A stretch of DNA of 42,369 nt from Myxococcota bacterium. GTDB taxonomy: Bacteria; Myxococcota_A; Polyangia; Palsa-1104; JAEUJZ01. The stretch is taken from assembly GCA_025057315.1 (NCBI GenBank), contig JANWXW010000009.1, positions 1-42,369 on the forward strand. The letters run 5' to 3'. The position numbers and the translations under genes were made by a program. Below are positions 29,291-38,539 of this stretch, in pieces. The notes under the pieces were generated by a model, which worked only from the letters and a program-made list of their open reading frames with translations, searched no databases and was not told the DNA's origin. How positions within the stretch are numbered: the stretch's first letter is position 1; the number at the start of each line of letters is the position of its first letter.

Positions 29291-31145
29291 CCCCGCTCCC
29301 CAGCCGGGCGACCTCCTGTTCCCCCAGGCCAAAGATGCGGCAGACGAGCTGGTCCAGCTCGTGGTCGGCTGCCGCCAACGCCTCGTTGTCCTCCATGCCG
29401 GCCGCGGCCAGCGTCAGCATCCGGGCCGCACCCTCGGCGGCTCGGTTCATCAGCTCGCGGTCTGCCAACGGCACCGGCAGGCTCCGGATCTGCGCCACAC
29501 CGATGCGCAGATAGCCTCCTGATAAAGAGAGAGCCGAGAACTGCTCCTGCACCAGCCAGGACAGCAGCCAGGAGTTCAGCAGCGCCAGCAGGTAGTGCAG
29601 GGGCGGGGCGCCGGGGCGGGCCAGTACCTGCACCATCGGCACGGCCGGTGCCACCTCGCCCGGATCCCACAGCGCCTCCAGGCGGCGGGTCATGCTCGCT
29701 ACAATGAGCTTCTCGCTCCCGTATTGGCGTCGGCGTGTGGCGCTCAGGGCGGGCGCATCGCGCGGCAGGTATGGGGCGCGGTAGCATTGGCCGAGGTAGC
29801 GGATGTCGCTGCGGCCATGGCGATGGCGGTAGCGGTCCACGGCACCGCTGGTGACAAAGAGGAACGCGGGGCCCTCGGGAGCACCGTCGCGTAGGCAGGC
29901 GCGCAGGGCATAGGCCTCGGCCGCTGTGGCCGCCGCACACACCTCGTAGAGCGAGCCCAGGGTCGGGCCGGCCTCCTGCACGCGGCGCAGCAGCTCGCTC
30001 TCCTCCGACAGCAGCGGCGTCCAAGGGGCGCCGGGGGAGATGTCCAGGCGCACCCGGCGGCGGCTCAGCAGGCGCGGCTTGCCGGTCGGTCCAGGGGCGA
30101 AGCGATGGATGTCGACGGGGTAATGACGCCGGGGGGGCCGGGCCTCCAGCACGTACGCAACCGGGTAGGCGGCCACACCACAACACGGCCGCGCGGCTGA
30201 CAGGTCGGCCAGCAGGCGCAGCTCGGCCCGCTCCAGCGCCAGGCGGCGGAAGGCAGCCCCATAGGGCGCAGCGAGGAACTTGTTTGGCACCACCAGCCCC
30301 ACACGGCCGCCCGGGCTCAGCAGCCGCAGGGCCAGCTCCTGAAAGGGGATGCTGTCGTCGATGGTCCCGCGGGCCGAGGCGTACAGGCGGCGGACCTCCC
30401 CTGGCAGGCAAGGGGGCGGACGGCCCGCGCGGCGCACCCCACCGCGATGGGGGGGGTTGCCCAGGACCACGTCGAAGGTTGGCTGTCCATCGGGCGGGTC
30501 GGGAAAGGCCGTGCGCCAGTCAAACGGCGACGCATCTGGTCCGGCCAGCTGCAGGGCGTCCCCGCAGCGTATGCGGCACGCCAGCTCGGCCTCGCCCAGA
30601 GCGCCCATGTCGAGGTGGGTAGGCCATGGTGGGGCATCTAGAGCGATCAGGGCCAACGCCAGACGGCACAGCCGGGCTGCTTCGGGGGCCAGGTCCACGC
30701 CGCGCAGATGGCGCAGCAGGATCTCCCATCGGACGGTGCGGCTCAGGACCCGGCCACCGCCGGCCAACGGGACGGTCGCCTCGGCGCAGCGGGCCGGATC
30801 GGCGGCCAGGCGAGCCAAATAAAAGCGCAGCAGCAGCCGGTAGGCCGCGGCCAGAAAGGCACCGGCGCCGCAAGCCGGATCGAGGACGCGCAGGGAGGCC
30901 ACTTCGGCCAGCGAGCGGCCGGCCAGCCACGGGCCGAGCGTGTGCTGGGCGAGGTAGTTCGCCAGGGCGGTGGGGGTGTAGTAGGCGCTCTGGTCACGGC
31001 GGCGGCGCTGGCCCAGGCGGCGCTGGCCCAGGCGTCCCAGTCGCTGCTCGATGGGGTCCTGCTCTGGCCCTAGCTCCTCGGCGGTGGCAGGCAGCCCCAG
31101 GTCAGCCAGGAGGCCGAGCAGCAGGCGGTTCGGGGGCCATGGCAT
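29268..31145 (-). CDS. N6-adenine DNA methyltransferase-like protein
   Basis: A 625-residue, single-chain methyltransferase architecture: a short helical N-terminus, the linker QSAYYTPTALANYL, SAM-binding motif I VLDPACGAGAFLAA (about 87-100), GVDLAPEAARL (motif II), FDVVLGNPPH (motif IV, 224-233), then a C-terminal half (about 340-620) like the target-recognition domain of TaqI/Eco57I-type enzymes, with LLALLNSWLLSWL and RIGVAQIRSLPVP. Motif IV reads NPPH instead of NPPY/F/W, which could weaken or abolish base flipping. No nuclease domain or restriction partner gene is visible, so it is an orphan methyltransferase or a relict of a type IIG system. A 15-bp in-frame duplication lies near codon 38-47. 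Confidence 0.82.
   Translation of the reverse strand: MPWPPNRLLLGLLADLGLPATAEELGPEQDPIEQRLGRLGQRRLGQRRRRDQSAYYTPTALANYLAQHTLGPWLAGRSLAEVASLRVLDPACGAGAFLAAAYRLLLRFYLARLAADPARCAEATVPLAGGGRVLSRTVRWEILLRHLRGVDLAPEAARLCRLALALIALDAPPWPTHLDMGALGEAELACRIRCGDALQLAGPDASPFDWRTAFPDPPDGQPTFDVVLGNPPHRGGVRRAGRPPPCLPGEVRRLYASARGTIDDSIPFQELALRLLSPGGRVGLVVPNKFLAAPYGAAFRRLALERAELRLLADLSAARPCCGVAAYPVAYVLEARPPRRHYPVDIHRFAPGPTGKPRLLSRRRVRLDISPGAPWTPLLSEESELLRRVQEAGPTLGSLYEVCAAATAAEAYALRACLRDGAPEGPAFLFVTSGAVDRYRHRHGRSDIRYLGQCYRAPYLPRDAPALSATRRRQYGSEKLIVASMTRRLEALWDPGEVAPAVPMVQVLARPGAPPLHYLLALLNSWLLSWLVQEQFSALSLSGGYLRIGVAQIRSLPVPLADRELMNRAAEGAARMLTLAAAGMEDNEALAAADHELDQLVCRIFGLGEQEVARLGSGVRARSRR
31003..31032. repeat. 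15-bp tandem duplication in the methyltransferase gene
   Basis: cggcgctggcccagg occurs at 31003-31017 and again at 31018-31032. It adds five residues in frame, giving a repeated RLGQR in the N-terminal part. Confidence 0.9.
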
Positions 31146-31156
31146 TGCCGCAGGGC

Positions 31157-31162
31157 AGTATA
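31157..31162 (-). promoter_or_regulatory. Possible -10 hexamer for the methyltransferase gene
   Basis: TATACT on the minus strand ends 11 nt before the ATG, so a leader of only a few nucleotides would be made. No Shine-Dalgarno and no good -35 are visible. Confidence 0.3.
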
Positions 31163-31211
31163 GCCGCCTGGCCTGCGGATGAACCTGCCCCGGCGCGGCG
31201 CCCGTGTCAGG

Positions 31212-31967
31212 CTAAGACAGGATGGTCCCCAGGTACAGCTCGTACAGCAGGAGAATCAGCATGTTGGCCCCGAGCACCTCCCAGAAGACCTGGGCAAGGG
31301 GGGTGGGGCGTGCGGGGTCCTCGTCGATGCGGATGAACAGCGGGGCGCTGACGACGAACAGCGAACCGTAGCACAGCGACCCGACCTTCAGGGTCCGGGC
31401 CTTGTCTGCGTAGGAGAACACGTCTTTCAGCCAGTCGTTGGCCATAAAGTACGTCTCGGCGAAGGCCAGTGAGCAGGACAGCACCCCTAGCACGGTCCAC
31501 CACAGCAGCCGCGGCGCCGTCGGAAACCAGCGGTCCACGGCGCGCAGCGCCACCTGCAGCAGGACAAAGTAGGTGCTGAAGTAGGCCACCGTCACAAAGT
31601 AGAGAAACAGCGGGGTCCCATTGAGCACCAGGCGGACGGGGAAGTGGTACTGCATGCCCAGGCCGCGGAAAAACAGATGCGCACCAAAGTAGTTTTGCAC
31701 CGCGCTGAGCAGGGCGATGAACACGGTGACCTTGGTGGCGTAGCGCGCCCCTAGGGGCCGGCCCGGCTCCAGTGGCAAAAAGGGCAGCAACCACGGCAGC
31801 AGGCACAGCCCCACACCGAGAAGCAGATGGCCCGCATCGTGCCAAGCCGAGAAGGCCCGGGTGAAGATGACCCCTGCCAGGATCGCCATCCACACGGGCG
31901 AGTAGCCCAACAGCAGAATCTCGACGCGCCGCTTTGCCGGGTTGTCAGCCAGCAGGGAGACGGCCAT
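31212..31967 (-). CDS. Cycloeucalenol cycloisomerase-like membrane protein (sterol pathway)
   Basis: In plants this enzyme (CPI1) opens the cyclopropane ring of cycloeucalenol during sterol synthesis. The 251-residue protein aligns in order with that family by eye: NPAKRRVEILLLGYSPVW near the start (plant NPSKRWGELFFLFYTPFW), QNYFGAHLFFRGLGMQYHFP (plant GNYFWTHYFFKVLGASYTFP), AETYFMANDW and GSLCYGSLFVVSAPLFIRID (plant GCLFYAIYFIVSFPMFFRMD). Six or seven hydrophobic segments are predicted. I start at ATG 31967, 5 bp after the stop of the thioredoxin-like gene, so the two are probably co-transcribed. A role in sterols made by myxobacteria is inferred; no other sterol gene is in the window. Confidence 0.85.
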   Translation of the reverse strand: MAVSLLADNPAKRRVEILLLGYSPVWMAILAGVIFTRAFSAWHDAGHLLLGVGLCLLPWLLPFLPLEPGRPLGARYATKVTVFIALLSAVQNYFGAHLFFRGLGMQYHFPVRLVLNGTPLFLYFVTVAYFSTYFVLLQVALRAVDRWFPTAPRLLWWTVLGVLSCSLAFAETYFMANDWLKDVFSYADKARTLKVGSLCYGSLFVVSAPLFIRIDEDPARPTPLAQVFWEVLGANMLILLLYELYLGTILS

Positions 31968-31972
31968 TTCCG

Positions 31973-32557
31973 TCAGCCGCCCCAGTGAGAGGGGGCCTTG
32001 CCTGGCTTCCACTTGATGTTGCAGCCCAGGCTCGGCCGCTGTTCGGTGGGCACCGGCTTGCCGGCCAGCACCGCATCGAGGGCGGCGCGCAGGTCGCGGC
32101 CGGTCACCGGCACGCCGTTGCCCGGACGGCTGTCGTCCATCTGGCCGCGGTAGACCAGGCGTCGGTTCTGGTCGTAAACGAAAAAGTCCGGCGTGCAGGC
32201 CGCCTGATAGGCTCGGGCCACCTCCTGGGTTTCGTCGTACAGGTAGGGGAAGGTGTAGTTGAGGCGGCGCGCCTCCTCGGCCATCGGCCCGGGTCCGTCC
32301 TCCGGATAGGCAGAGGCGTCGTTGGAATTGATGGCGACCACGGCGACGCCGCGGGCCTGGTACTCCCGGCACAGGCTCGCCAGCTCGCGCTGCACGTGCT
32401 TCACATAGGGGCAATGGTTGCAAATAAACATGACCAGCAGGGCAGGGGCGTCCTTCAGGTCGGACAGGGCCACCTGGCGCCCGCTGACGACGTCGGGCAG
32501 GTTAAAATCCGGTGCCTGGCTCCCCAGGGGAACCATGATGGAAGGGGTGGCAGCCAT
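31973..32557 (-). CDS. Thioredoxin-fold redoxin family protein
   Basis: The 194-residue cytoplasmic protein has the AhpC/TSA-thioredoxin fold start GSQAPDFNLPDV and the redox motif FICNHCPYVKHVQREL (CxxC at about 46-49), with NYTFPYLYDETQEVARAY and TPDFFVYD further on and a C-terminal PSLGCNIKWKPG that adds a third cysteine. It matches a widespread family annotated as thioredoxin-family or redoxin; its partner is not known. ATG 32557 follows AAGGAG at good distance. The downstream gene is the sterol isomerase homologue. Confidence 0.88.
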   Translation of the reverse strand: MAATPSIMVPLGSQAPDFNLPDVVSGRQVALSDLKDAPALLVMFICNHCPYVKHVQRELASLCREYQARGVAVVAINSNDASAYPEDGPGPMAEEARRLNYTFPYLYDETQEVARAYQAACTPDFFVYDQNRRLVYRGQMDDSRPGNGVPVTGRDLRAALDAVLAGKPVPTEQRPSLGCNIKWKPGKAPSHWGG

Positions 32558-32694
32558 GGTATCTCCTTGACGCAGCGACGCTACGCCTGACGGCGGCGTC
32601 TGTCAACGGAGGCCATGGGGGAAAGCGGAGGGGGGCTGGCAGCAAGCCTACTGTCGTGCCCCCGAGCGCGGGCGGGCCGCAGGGGTTGGTGCGG

Positions 32695-33531
32695 TCATCC
32701 CTTCACCCCGCCCTGCGCCAGCCCGCCCGTCAGGTGTCGCTGCAGCGCAAAGAACACGGCCATCACCGGCACCGACACCAGCACCGCCCCGGCAGCGAAG
32801 CGCCCCCACTCGGTGGCGTAGTCGCCCACGTAGCGGCTGAGCACCACAGGCAGTGTGTACTGCCGCGGCTCGCTGAGAAAGGTCGCTGCCAGGATGAACT
32901 CGTTCCATGCTGTCAGGAAGGAGAACAGGGCCGTTACCGCGATGGCCGGCCGTGCCAGCGGCAGAGCCACGCGCCAGAACGCGTCAAAGCGGGTTCCTCC
33001 GTCGAGAAGCACGGCCTCCTCCAGCTCCACCGGCAGCGAGTCAAAGGCCCCCTTAAGCATAAACACACAAAACGGGATGGCAGTTGTGGCATAGCACAGC
33101 ACCAGACCGCCTAGGTGGTTCAGCAGATGCAGCTTCTCCAGCACAACGTACAGCGGAATGGTCGTCACCACGCCGGGAAACATCTGCGAGAACAGGAAGG
33201 CACGCAGCGAGGCTTCGCGCCCGGGGAAGCGAAAGCGCGACAGCGCATAGGCAGCACTGCACGACAGGGCCACCCCCACCACCGTCACTGCCGAAGCGAC
33301 GATGAGCGAGTTGAGCGCCTGGCGCAAAAAGATCCAGCGCCCGGCCGCATCGCGCACCAGCAGCACGTCTGCAAAGTTGCGAAGTGAAACCTGTTCGGGC
33401 AGCGGGCTAGGGCTGAGTGCGAAGCCCTGCGCCGGGGTGAGCGCCATCTTGACCACCCACAGCACCGGGTAGAGCGTCACGGCTGTGGCCACCACCAGCA
33501 CCAGATGGGTGGCCAGGCGTCGGAGGGACAT
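32695..33531 (-). CDS. ABC transporter permease, MalG-type, orphan
   Basis: The 278-residue inner-membrane protein has six hydrophobic segments and the ABC permease EAA motif EEAVLLDGGTRFDAFWRVAL...P (about 188-211), which docks the ATPase. Segments such as SLSCSAAYALSRFRFPG and TALFSFLTAWNEFILAATFL are typical of the second permease (MalG/LacG/UgpE) of carbohydrate importers. No MalF-type permease, binding protein or ATPase is nearby; the ATG sits 3 bp after the guaB stop. It either works with subunits encoded elsewhere or is a survivor of a broken cluster. Confidence 0.9.
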   Translation of the reverse strand: MSLRRLATHLVLVVATAVTLYPVLWVVKMALTPAQGFALSPSPLPEQVSLRNFADVLLVRDAAGRWIFLRQALNSLIVASAVTVVGVALSCSAAYALSRFRFPGREASLRAFLFSQMFPGVVTTIPLYVVLEKLHLLNHLGGLVLCYATTAIPFCVFMLKGAFDSLPVELEEAVLLDGGTRFDAFWRVALPLARPAIAVTALFSFLTAWNEFILAATFLSEPRQYTLPVVLSRYVGDYATEWGRFAAGAVLVSVPVMAVFFALQRHLTGGLAQGGVKG

Positions 33532-33534
33532 CGC

Positions 33535-35007
<1,473 letters not shown>

Positions 35008-36399
35008 TTACTTCTCCTCCTTGTCCTCCGCCTGATATATCGCCAGGCCCTCCGGGGAAACCTCGGTGAGTTCGAACTCGCATCCTGGGGCGGAGGGGGT
35101 GTCGGGCAAGGCGCCGATGGCAGGTATGGGTATCTCGCTCGTCGGGTCCGGGTCTACCTCCAGCACGGGCGTGGCATCTTCCGCCGTCACCTGGGGCCCA
35201 ACCGGCTGCAGCGCCTGCAACACCGCCTCGGCTATGTCCCCGCCCCCGATCCTAGCGCGCAGGGGACCCCCGAGTGCTGGGTCGGGCATGGCGGTGGTTT
35301 GCAGCTCGTGTGCGGCAGCGGCGCAGCTCAGCAGCCGCCTCACCCGTTCGGCCATGGCCTCATCCTGGGACAGCAGCGCCATCTCCAGGGTCCGCACGGC
35401 ATCGCCCAGGGCTCGTCCCTCGTCGGGGGTCTCGGCGCCGAGCTGCAGGAGCCGCTCGGTGGCGGTCAGCTGTGCCAGCAGGCCCAGGTCCTCTGGCCGA
35501 GGCAACCCCAACGTCGTGGCGGCGCGCTGGACGAGCAAGGCCAGCTCTGGCAGCCGCGGCGGGGGAGGGCGCAGTCTGGCCTCTAACGCGATGGCCAGAG
35601 CGCGTGCCACCTGGGCCAACGCCTCCTCCGGCCGGGGGGGAGGTGCCTGCTTGCGGGCCTCGTAGCGCGCGATCTCGGCGCGCAGCTCCGGGTCGATTTC
35701 AACTGTCGGGGGGGGAGACGGGGAGGGTTGCACCACGGCCAGCGGCTGGGTGATGGCCACCTGCCGGCGCACCGCTCGTACTGGAGGGGACAGCAGCGGC
35801 GAGCGCCGTCCGCCTTCCCGGTTCACCAGGCGGATGGTTTCATCGTTGCGCTCGCGGCGGAACGACGGGGCTGTTCCCTTGGACCCTGGCAGGCGCACCA
35901 GACCCGTGGGCTGCTCTGACAGGGGCAGCTCTGCCGGTGCCTCTCCGTACAGACGCGGCAGGCAACGCAGGAGCACCGCGCGGTGCACCAGAAAACGATG
36001 GATCTCCGCCACCCCCTCACGCGCCAGCGCAGCGTGCACCGCAGGCACCTCGGCCAGCGGGTCGACCATGGCCAGGGCCACTCGCCGTCCGTCTGCCGAA
36101 CGCTCCAGCGGCAGCACCCCCTCGGCCGCCGCCAGCGCGGTCGGGATGATGCTGATCAGCTCGGCGGGCGCGCGCATGCCGCTCAGGCGTTGTTCCGTCA
36201 CCACCGGGGCCCCGCTGAAGCGCCGCAGCGCCAAGAACACCGCATCGTCGCTGCACCACCCCGACTCGGTGAGCAAGGCCCACAGCGGCCGTCCGCTCCG
36301 CTGGTGCTCTCGGCGTGCCCGCTCCAACAGCTCGGGACGCACGGCGTGCTCCTCCAGCAGGGCGGCGGCCAGGTCCTTGCGGTGGGCTCGTGGCGACAT
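35008..36399 (-). CDS. MshEN-domain protein without ATPase domain
   Basis: Residues about 5-150 match the N-terminal domain of type II secretion/pilus assembly ATPases (T2SSE_N/MshEN), with a repeat unit RSGRPLWALLTESGWCSDDAVFLALRRF and a VLPLERSADGRRVALAMVDPLAEVPAVHAAL block ending RLYG. MshEN domains often bind cyclic di-GMP, a known family property, so this protein could be a receptor. The remaining 300 residues are Pro/Arg/Ala-rich with no recognised domain and no Walker motifs. The 463-residue protein is 3 bp upstream of guaB and probably co-transcribed. Stand-alone MshEN proteins occur in several myxobacteria; their role is unknown. Confidence 0.75.
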   Translation of the reverse strand: MSPRAHRKDLAAALLEEHAVRPELLERARREHQRSGRPLWALLTESGWCSDDAVFLALRRFSGAPVVTEQRLSGMRAPAELISIIPTALAAAEGVLPLERSADGRRVALAMVDPLAEVPAVHAALAREGVAEIHRFLVHRAVLLRCLPRLYGEAPAELPLSEQPTGLVRLPGSKGTAPSFRRERNDETIRLVNREGGRRSPLLSPPVRAVRRQVAITQPLAVVQPSPSPPPTVEIDPELRAEIARYEARKQAPPPRPEEALAQVARALAIALEARLRPPPPRLPELALLVQRAATTLGLPRPEDLGLLAQLTATERLLQLGAETPDEGRALGDAVRTLEMALLSQDEAMAERVRRLLSCAAAAHELQTTAMPDPALGGPLRARIGGGDIAEAVLQALQPVGPQVTAEDATPVLEVDPDPTSEIPIPAIGALPDTPSAPGCEFELTEVSPEGLAIYQAEDKEEK

Positions 36400-36498
36400 G
36401 CTACTTGGGGCTGCATGATAGGAAGCAGCTCACCGAGACTCAACTGGATTCAACACCCCCTGGGAGCGTGACTGCCGATGTCGTCAGCGGACAGGGGC

Positions 36499-36665
36499 GA
36501 TGTCGGGGCGCCCCCCTGGGGCCAGGGGGCTAGCGCTTGTCTGGAGGCCACAGGTGCTGGTGGATGTGGCGTTGATGTCGGGCCGCCCCCCGCGGGGCAT
36601 GATCCGCAAGGTGTCCCACCCGGTCAAGGTGCTGGTGGATGTGGCGTTGATGTCGGGCCGCCCCC
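36499..36665. repeat. 75-bp period direct repeats
   Basis: A 39-bp block beginning aggtgctggtggatgtg lies at 36552-36590 and again at 36627-36665, exactly 75 bp apart. A shorter copy of its end (gatgtcgggg) lies at 36499, again 75 bp before the equivalent point of the first block. Similar blocks at 36704 and 36780 (76 bp) continue the pattern. Confidence 0.85.
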
Positions 36666-36927
36666 TCTGGAGCCCCTAACCGCCGCGGACGGTCGACCAT
36701 GGCCTCCCCCGCGTGGGCTTCCATTGGCCCAGCTGCTGCCGGGTGGTCCGGTCCGGCGATCGCGTCTTTGTCCACAGCGTCCTCCCCCCGGGTGGGCTTC
36801 TGTTGTTGGTCCGGCTGCTGCTGTCCGTCCCAAGCGCCGCGGAGGGTCAACCCTGCCCTGCTCCCTTAGGCCTGTGCCTCACTGCCGGCTGAGGGCCGTC
36901 CGCTGGGTGCAACGTCCGCACATGGAG

Positions 36928-36945
36928 CGGAGGCATTGGCCTCCG
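36928..36945. other. Perfect 7-bp hairpin with ATTG loop
   Basis: CGGAGGC (36928-36934) and GCCTCCG (36939-36945) enclose the 4-nt loop ATTG. It lies at the boundary between repeat-rich and AT-richer non-coding sequence, about 540 bp upstream of the MshEN gene on its leader side. Terminator or structured RNA element cannot be decided. Confidence 0.4.
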
Positions 36946-37106
36946 TAGGAACTGCCTGCGCTTTCCACCATGCCGCCGCCCGGCTTTTCCGGCTGCTGCC
37001 TTGGCTCCCGTGTTTGGCTTTCGTTCATCCTTGCATCTTCCGTGATGTTCTATGAAGTTTGCCTTGCTTACGGCATACGCACAATCGAGGTAACCCACCC
37101 CTATCT

Positions 37107-37117
37107 ATTATGATAAT
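37107..37117. promoter_or_regulatory. AT-rich palindrome
   Basis: ATTAT-G-ATAAT is an 11-bp palindrome in the most AT-rich spot of the window, inside the non-coding region. It could be a promoter element or a protein-binding site; no gene start can be tied to it with confidence. Confidence 0.25.
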
Positions 37118-37216
37118 TATGAAGAAAACGTTGCAGCTGCCCCTTCAAGGCTCCTGGTGCACATCTCGGGTGTGCCCTGGCGACCGGGTGGGCAGGCACT
37201 CATAATCCGTTTCCTG

Positions 37217-37435
37217 TTATCTCCGGGTCAACCGGTCTTCGCAAGTACCCACCTCCAGCACCGCTGGCTCGGCGCGCTTGCGGTGCAGGGCCCGCATGGC
37301 GAGCCATACACCGCTTCCGATCAGGAGCAGCTTGATGCCAAGCCAGACGACGCCCACGTAGGGCCCGGGCGGGATACCGAAGAAGGCAAGCACGGTGGCG
37401 ATGGCGGCGGTGATCGCGGTGGTGATCATAACCAT
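37217..37435 (-). CDS. Small two-TM membrane protein
   Basis: Seventy-two codons from ATG 37435 (or ATG 37429, giving MITTAI) encode two hydrophobic helices (about 4-21, TTAITAAIATVLAFFG, and about 27-47, VGVVWLGIKLLLIGSGVW) followed by a basic segment RALHRKR and a polar tail. The hydrophobic pattern and in/out charge make it a believable small inner-membrane protein; I do not recognise the family. A TATAAT/TATACT pair overlaps or just precedes the start, and there is no Shine-Dalgarno. It lies downstream of the acyltransferase gene, on the same strand, after a 159-bp gap. Confidence 0.5.
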   Translation of the reverse strand: MVMITTAITAAIATVLAFFGIPPGPYVGVVWLGIKLLLIGSGVWLAMRALHRKRAEPAVLEVGTCEDRLTRR

Positions 37436-37444
37436 TATAGTATA
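37434..37444 (-). promoter_or_regulatory. Overlapping -10-like hexamers at the small membrane gene
   Basis: On the minus strand TATACTATAAT contains TATACT and TATAAT, 3-9 nt before the two possible ATG codons. Transcription would start at the gene itself, giving a leaderless mRNA. No -35 is recognisable. Confidence 0.3.
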
Positions 37445-37594
37445 TCAAATCACGCCGCGGGCGCCGCGGAACAGGAACCATGGTGGGGCAGCGTGCTTGC
37501 CTGCTTTTCGGACGGCCATGCGGCCTGTTGGCGGCGCCGCGGAAGAGAGTTGCGGGCGCTGGGAACCTTGCTGGGGCTGCGCCCTTGGAGCCAT

Positions 37595-38527
37595 TTAGCC
37601 CAGGATCGGAAACTTCCGCTCGGCGTAGAGCCGGTCTAGCTCGCGCTGCATTGCGCTTCTGACCCGCTCAAAGCACATCCGCAGCAGCTCCGGATGGGAC
37701 AGTTCCGCCGCGCATGGCTCGCGGCCCAGCTGGGCCGTCACCTCTGCATGTAGGTCGATGGGCGGCAGCACCTGCATGGTGATCTTGGCTGGCAACGGCA
37801 GGTGAGGGATGCCAGCCCCCAGCCATATGCCAAAGGGAAGACCTGCCACGATGGGGAATACATCTGCCCGAAATCGTCTGGTGATGCCAAGCCGATCCGC
37901 CAGCCACGCACCACGCCACAGCACAAAGAACGTCTCGTGTGCCCCGACGGAGACGACGGGTGTTATCGGCACACGGCGGCGCAGCGCATGGCGCACAAAG
38001 CCAGTGCGGCCACCCAGGGTGATGGTCTTGCGCTCGAAGAAGCTACGGAAGGTCTCGCGCGAGCCACCCGGATAGATGAGCACGCTGTGACCGGCATCCA
38101 GCACGGCGTCTAGGTTTTGGCGGTCGGCCAGCACGCAGCCCAGACGCCGCAGGCCGTTCCGCCACGGGCCGAACAGCGCCATCACCATATCGTGTACCAG
38201 GATGTGCAGCGGCCGCTGGCAGGCATGCAGGCGGTGCCACTCCGCGCCGAACAGCATGCCGTCCACCGGCAGCATGCCGCCGTCGTGGTTGGCGATGATG
38301 ATCGTCTGGCGGGAGGGGATCCGCTCCAGCCCGCGCACCTCACCGCGGAAGTAGTGGCGCAGGATCGGTCGCAGCGCGCGCTCTACCTTGCGGACCAGGA
38401 CCGGGTCGAACAGCAGCTCCTGCGGCGGCCGGGTTGACTGGCGCGGCGGAGCGTCCGCATCGACCGGGGTCGGAGCCCGTTGCCGGACCTGCTTGTCCCG
38501 CCTGTGCGCCTGCATCTGCGCCTCCAT
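37595..38527 (-). CDS. Acyltransferase of the LPLAT family (MGAT-like)
   Basis: The 310-residue protein has a basic/Pro-rich N-terminus (1-40) and a PlsC/LPLAT core. The catalytic block is IIIANHDGGMLPVDGML (His81, with Asp82 and Asp89 nearby), and the acceptor-binding block is LIYPGGSRETF (about 150-160), corresponding to the family's FPEGTR. The NHDGG...LPxDG form is the one seen in MGAT-like members, related to diacylglycerol acyltransferases, rather than the classic HxxxxD. It probably acylates a lipid alcohol at the membrane. Its stop lies 159 bp before the small membrane gene and its start follows the alpha/beta hydrolase by 12 bp, so the two are probably co-transcribed. Confidence 0.88.
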   Translation of the reverse strand: MEAQMQAHRRDKQVRQRAPTPVDADAPPRQSTRPPQELLFDPVLVRKVERALRPILRHYFRGEVRGLERIPSRQTIIIANHDGGMLPVDGMLFGAEWHRLHACQRPLHILVHDMVMALFGPWRNGLRRLGCVLADRQNLDAVLDAGHSVLIYPGGSRETFRSFFERKTITLGGRTGFVRHALRRRVPITPVVSVGAHETFFVLWRGAWLADRLGITRRFRADVFPIVAGLPFGIWLGAGIPHLPLPAKITMQVLPPIDLHAEVTAQLGREPCAAELSHPELLRMCFERVRSAMQRELDRLYAERKFPILG

Positions 38528-38539
38528 CGCTCCGTCAGG

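Larger units (their letters stand above)
36400..37216. other. Non-coding region with 75-bp repeats and an AT-richer stretch
   Basis: No gene is supported in these 817 bp. The part up to about 36860 is GC-rich and carries 75-77 bp period repeats. From about 36950 to 37200 the composition drops to near average GC and includes ctattatgataattatg. Small frames here (for example 28 codons from ATG 37119 and an 83-codon minus-strand frame at 36847-37098) have no coding features I trust. Confidence 0.55.

Noticed and set aside
36847..37098. 83-codon minus-strand frame in the AT-richer island
   Set aside because: No recognised motif, no ribosome-binding site, high Arg/Gly/Lys composition, and it runs across the hairpin at 36928-36945; not called as a gene.
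37119..37205. 28-residue plus-strand frame beginning MKKTLQLPL
   Set aside because: It has a believable start and AT-rich upstream DNA, but no Shine-Dalgarno and no hydrophobic or conserved pattern.
37200..37481. 93-codon minus-strand frame overlapping the two-TM gene
   Set aside because: It is out of frame with the hydrophobic protein and Arg/His-rich, the usual look of a shadow frame.
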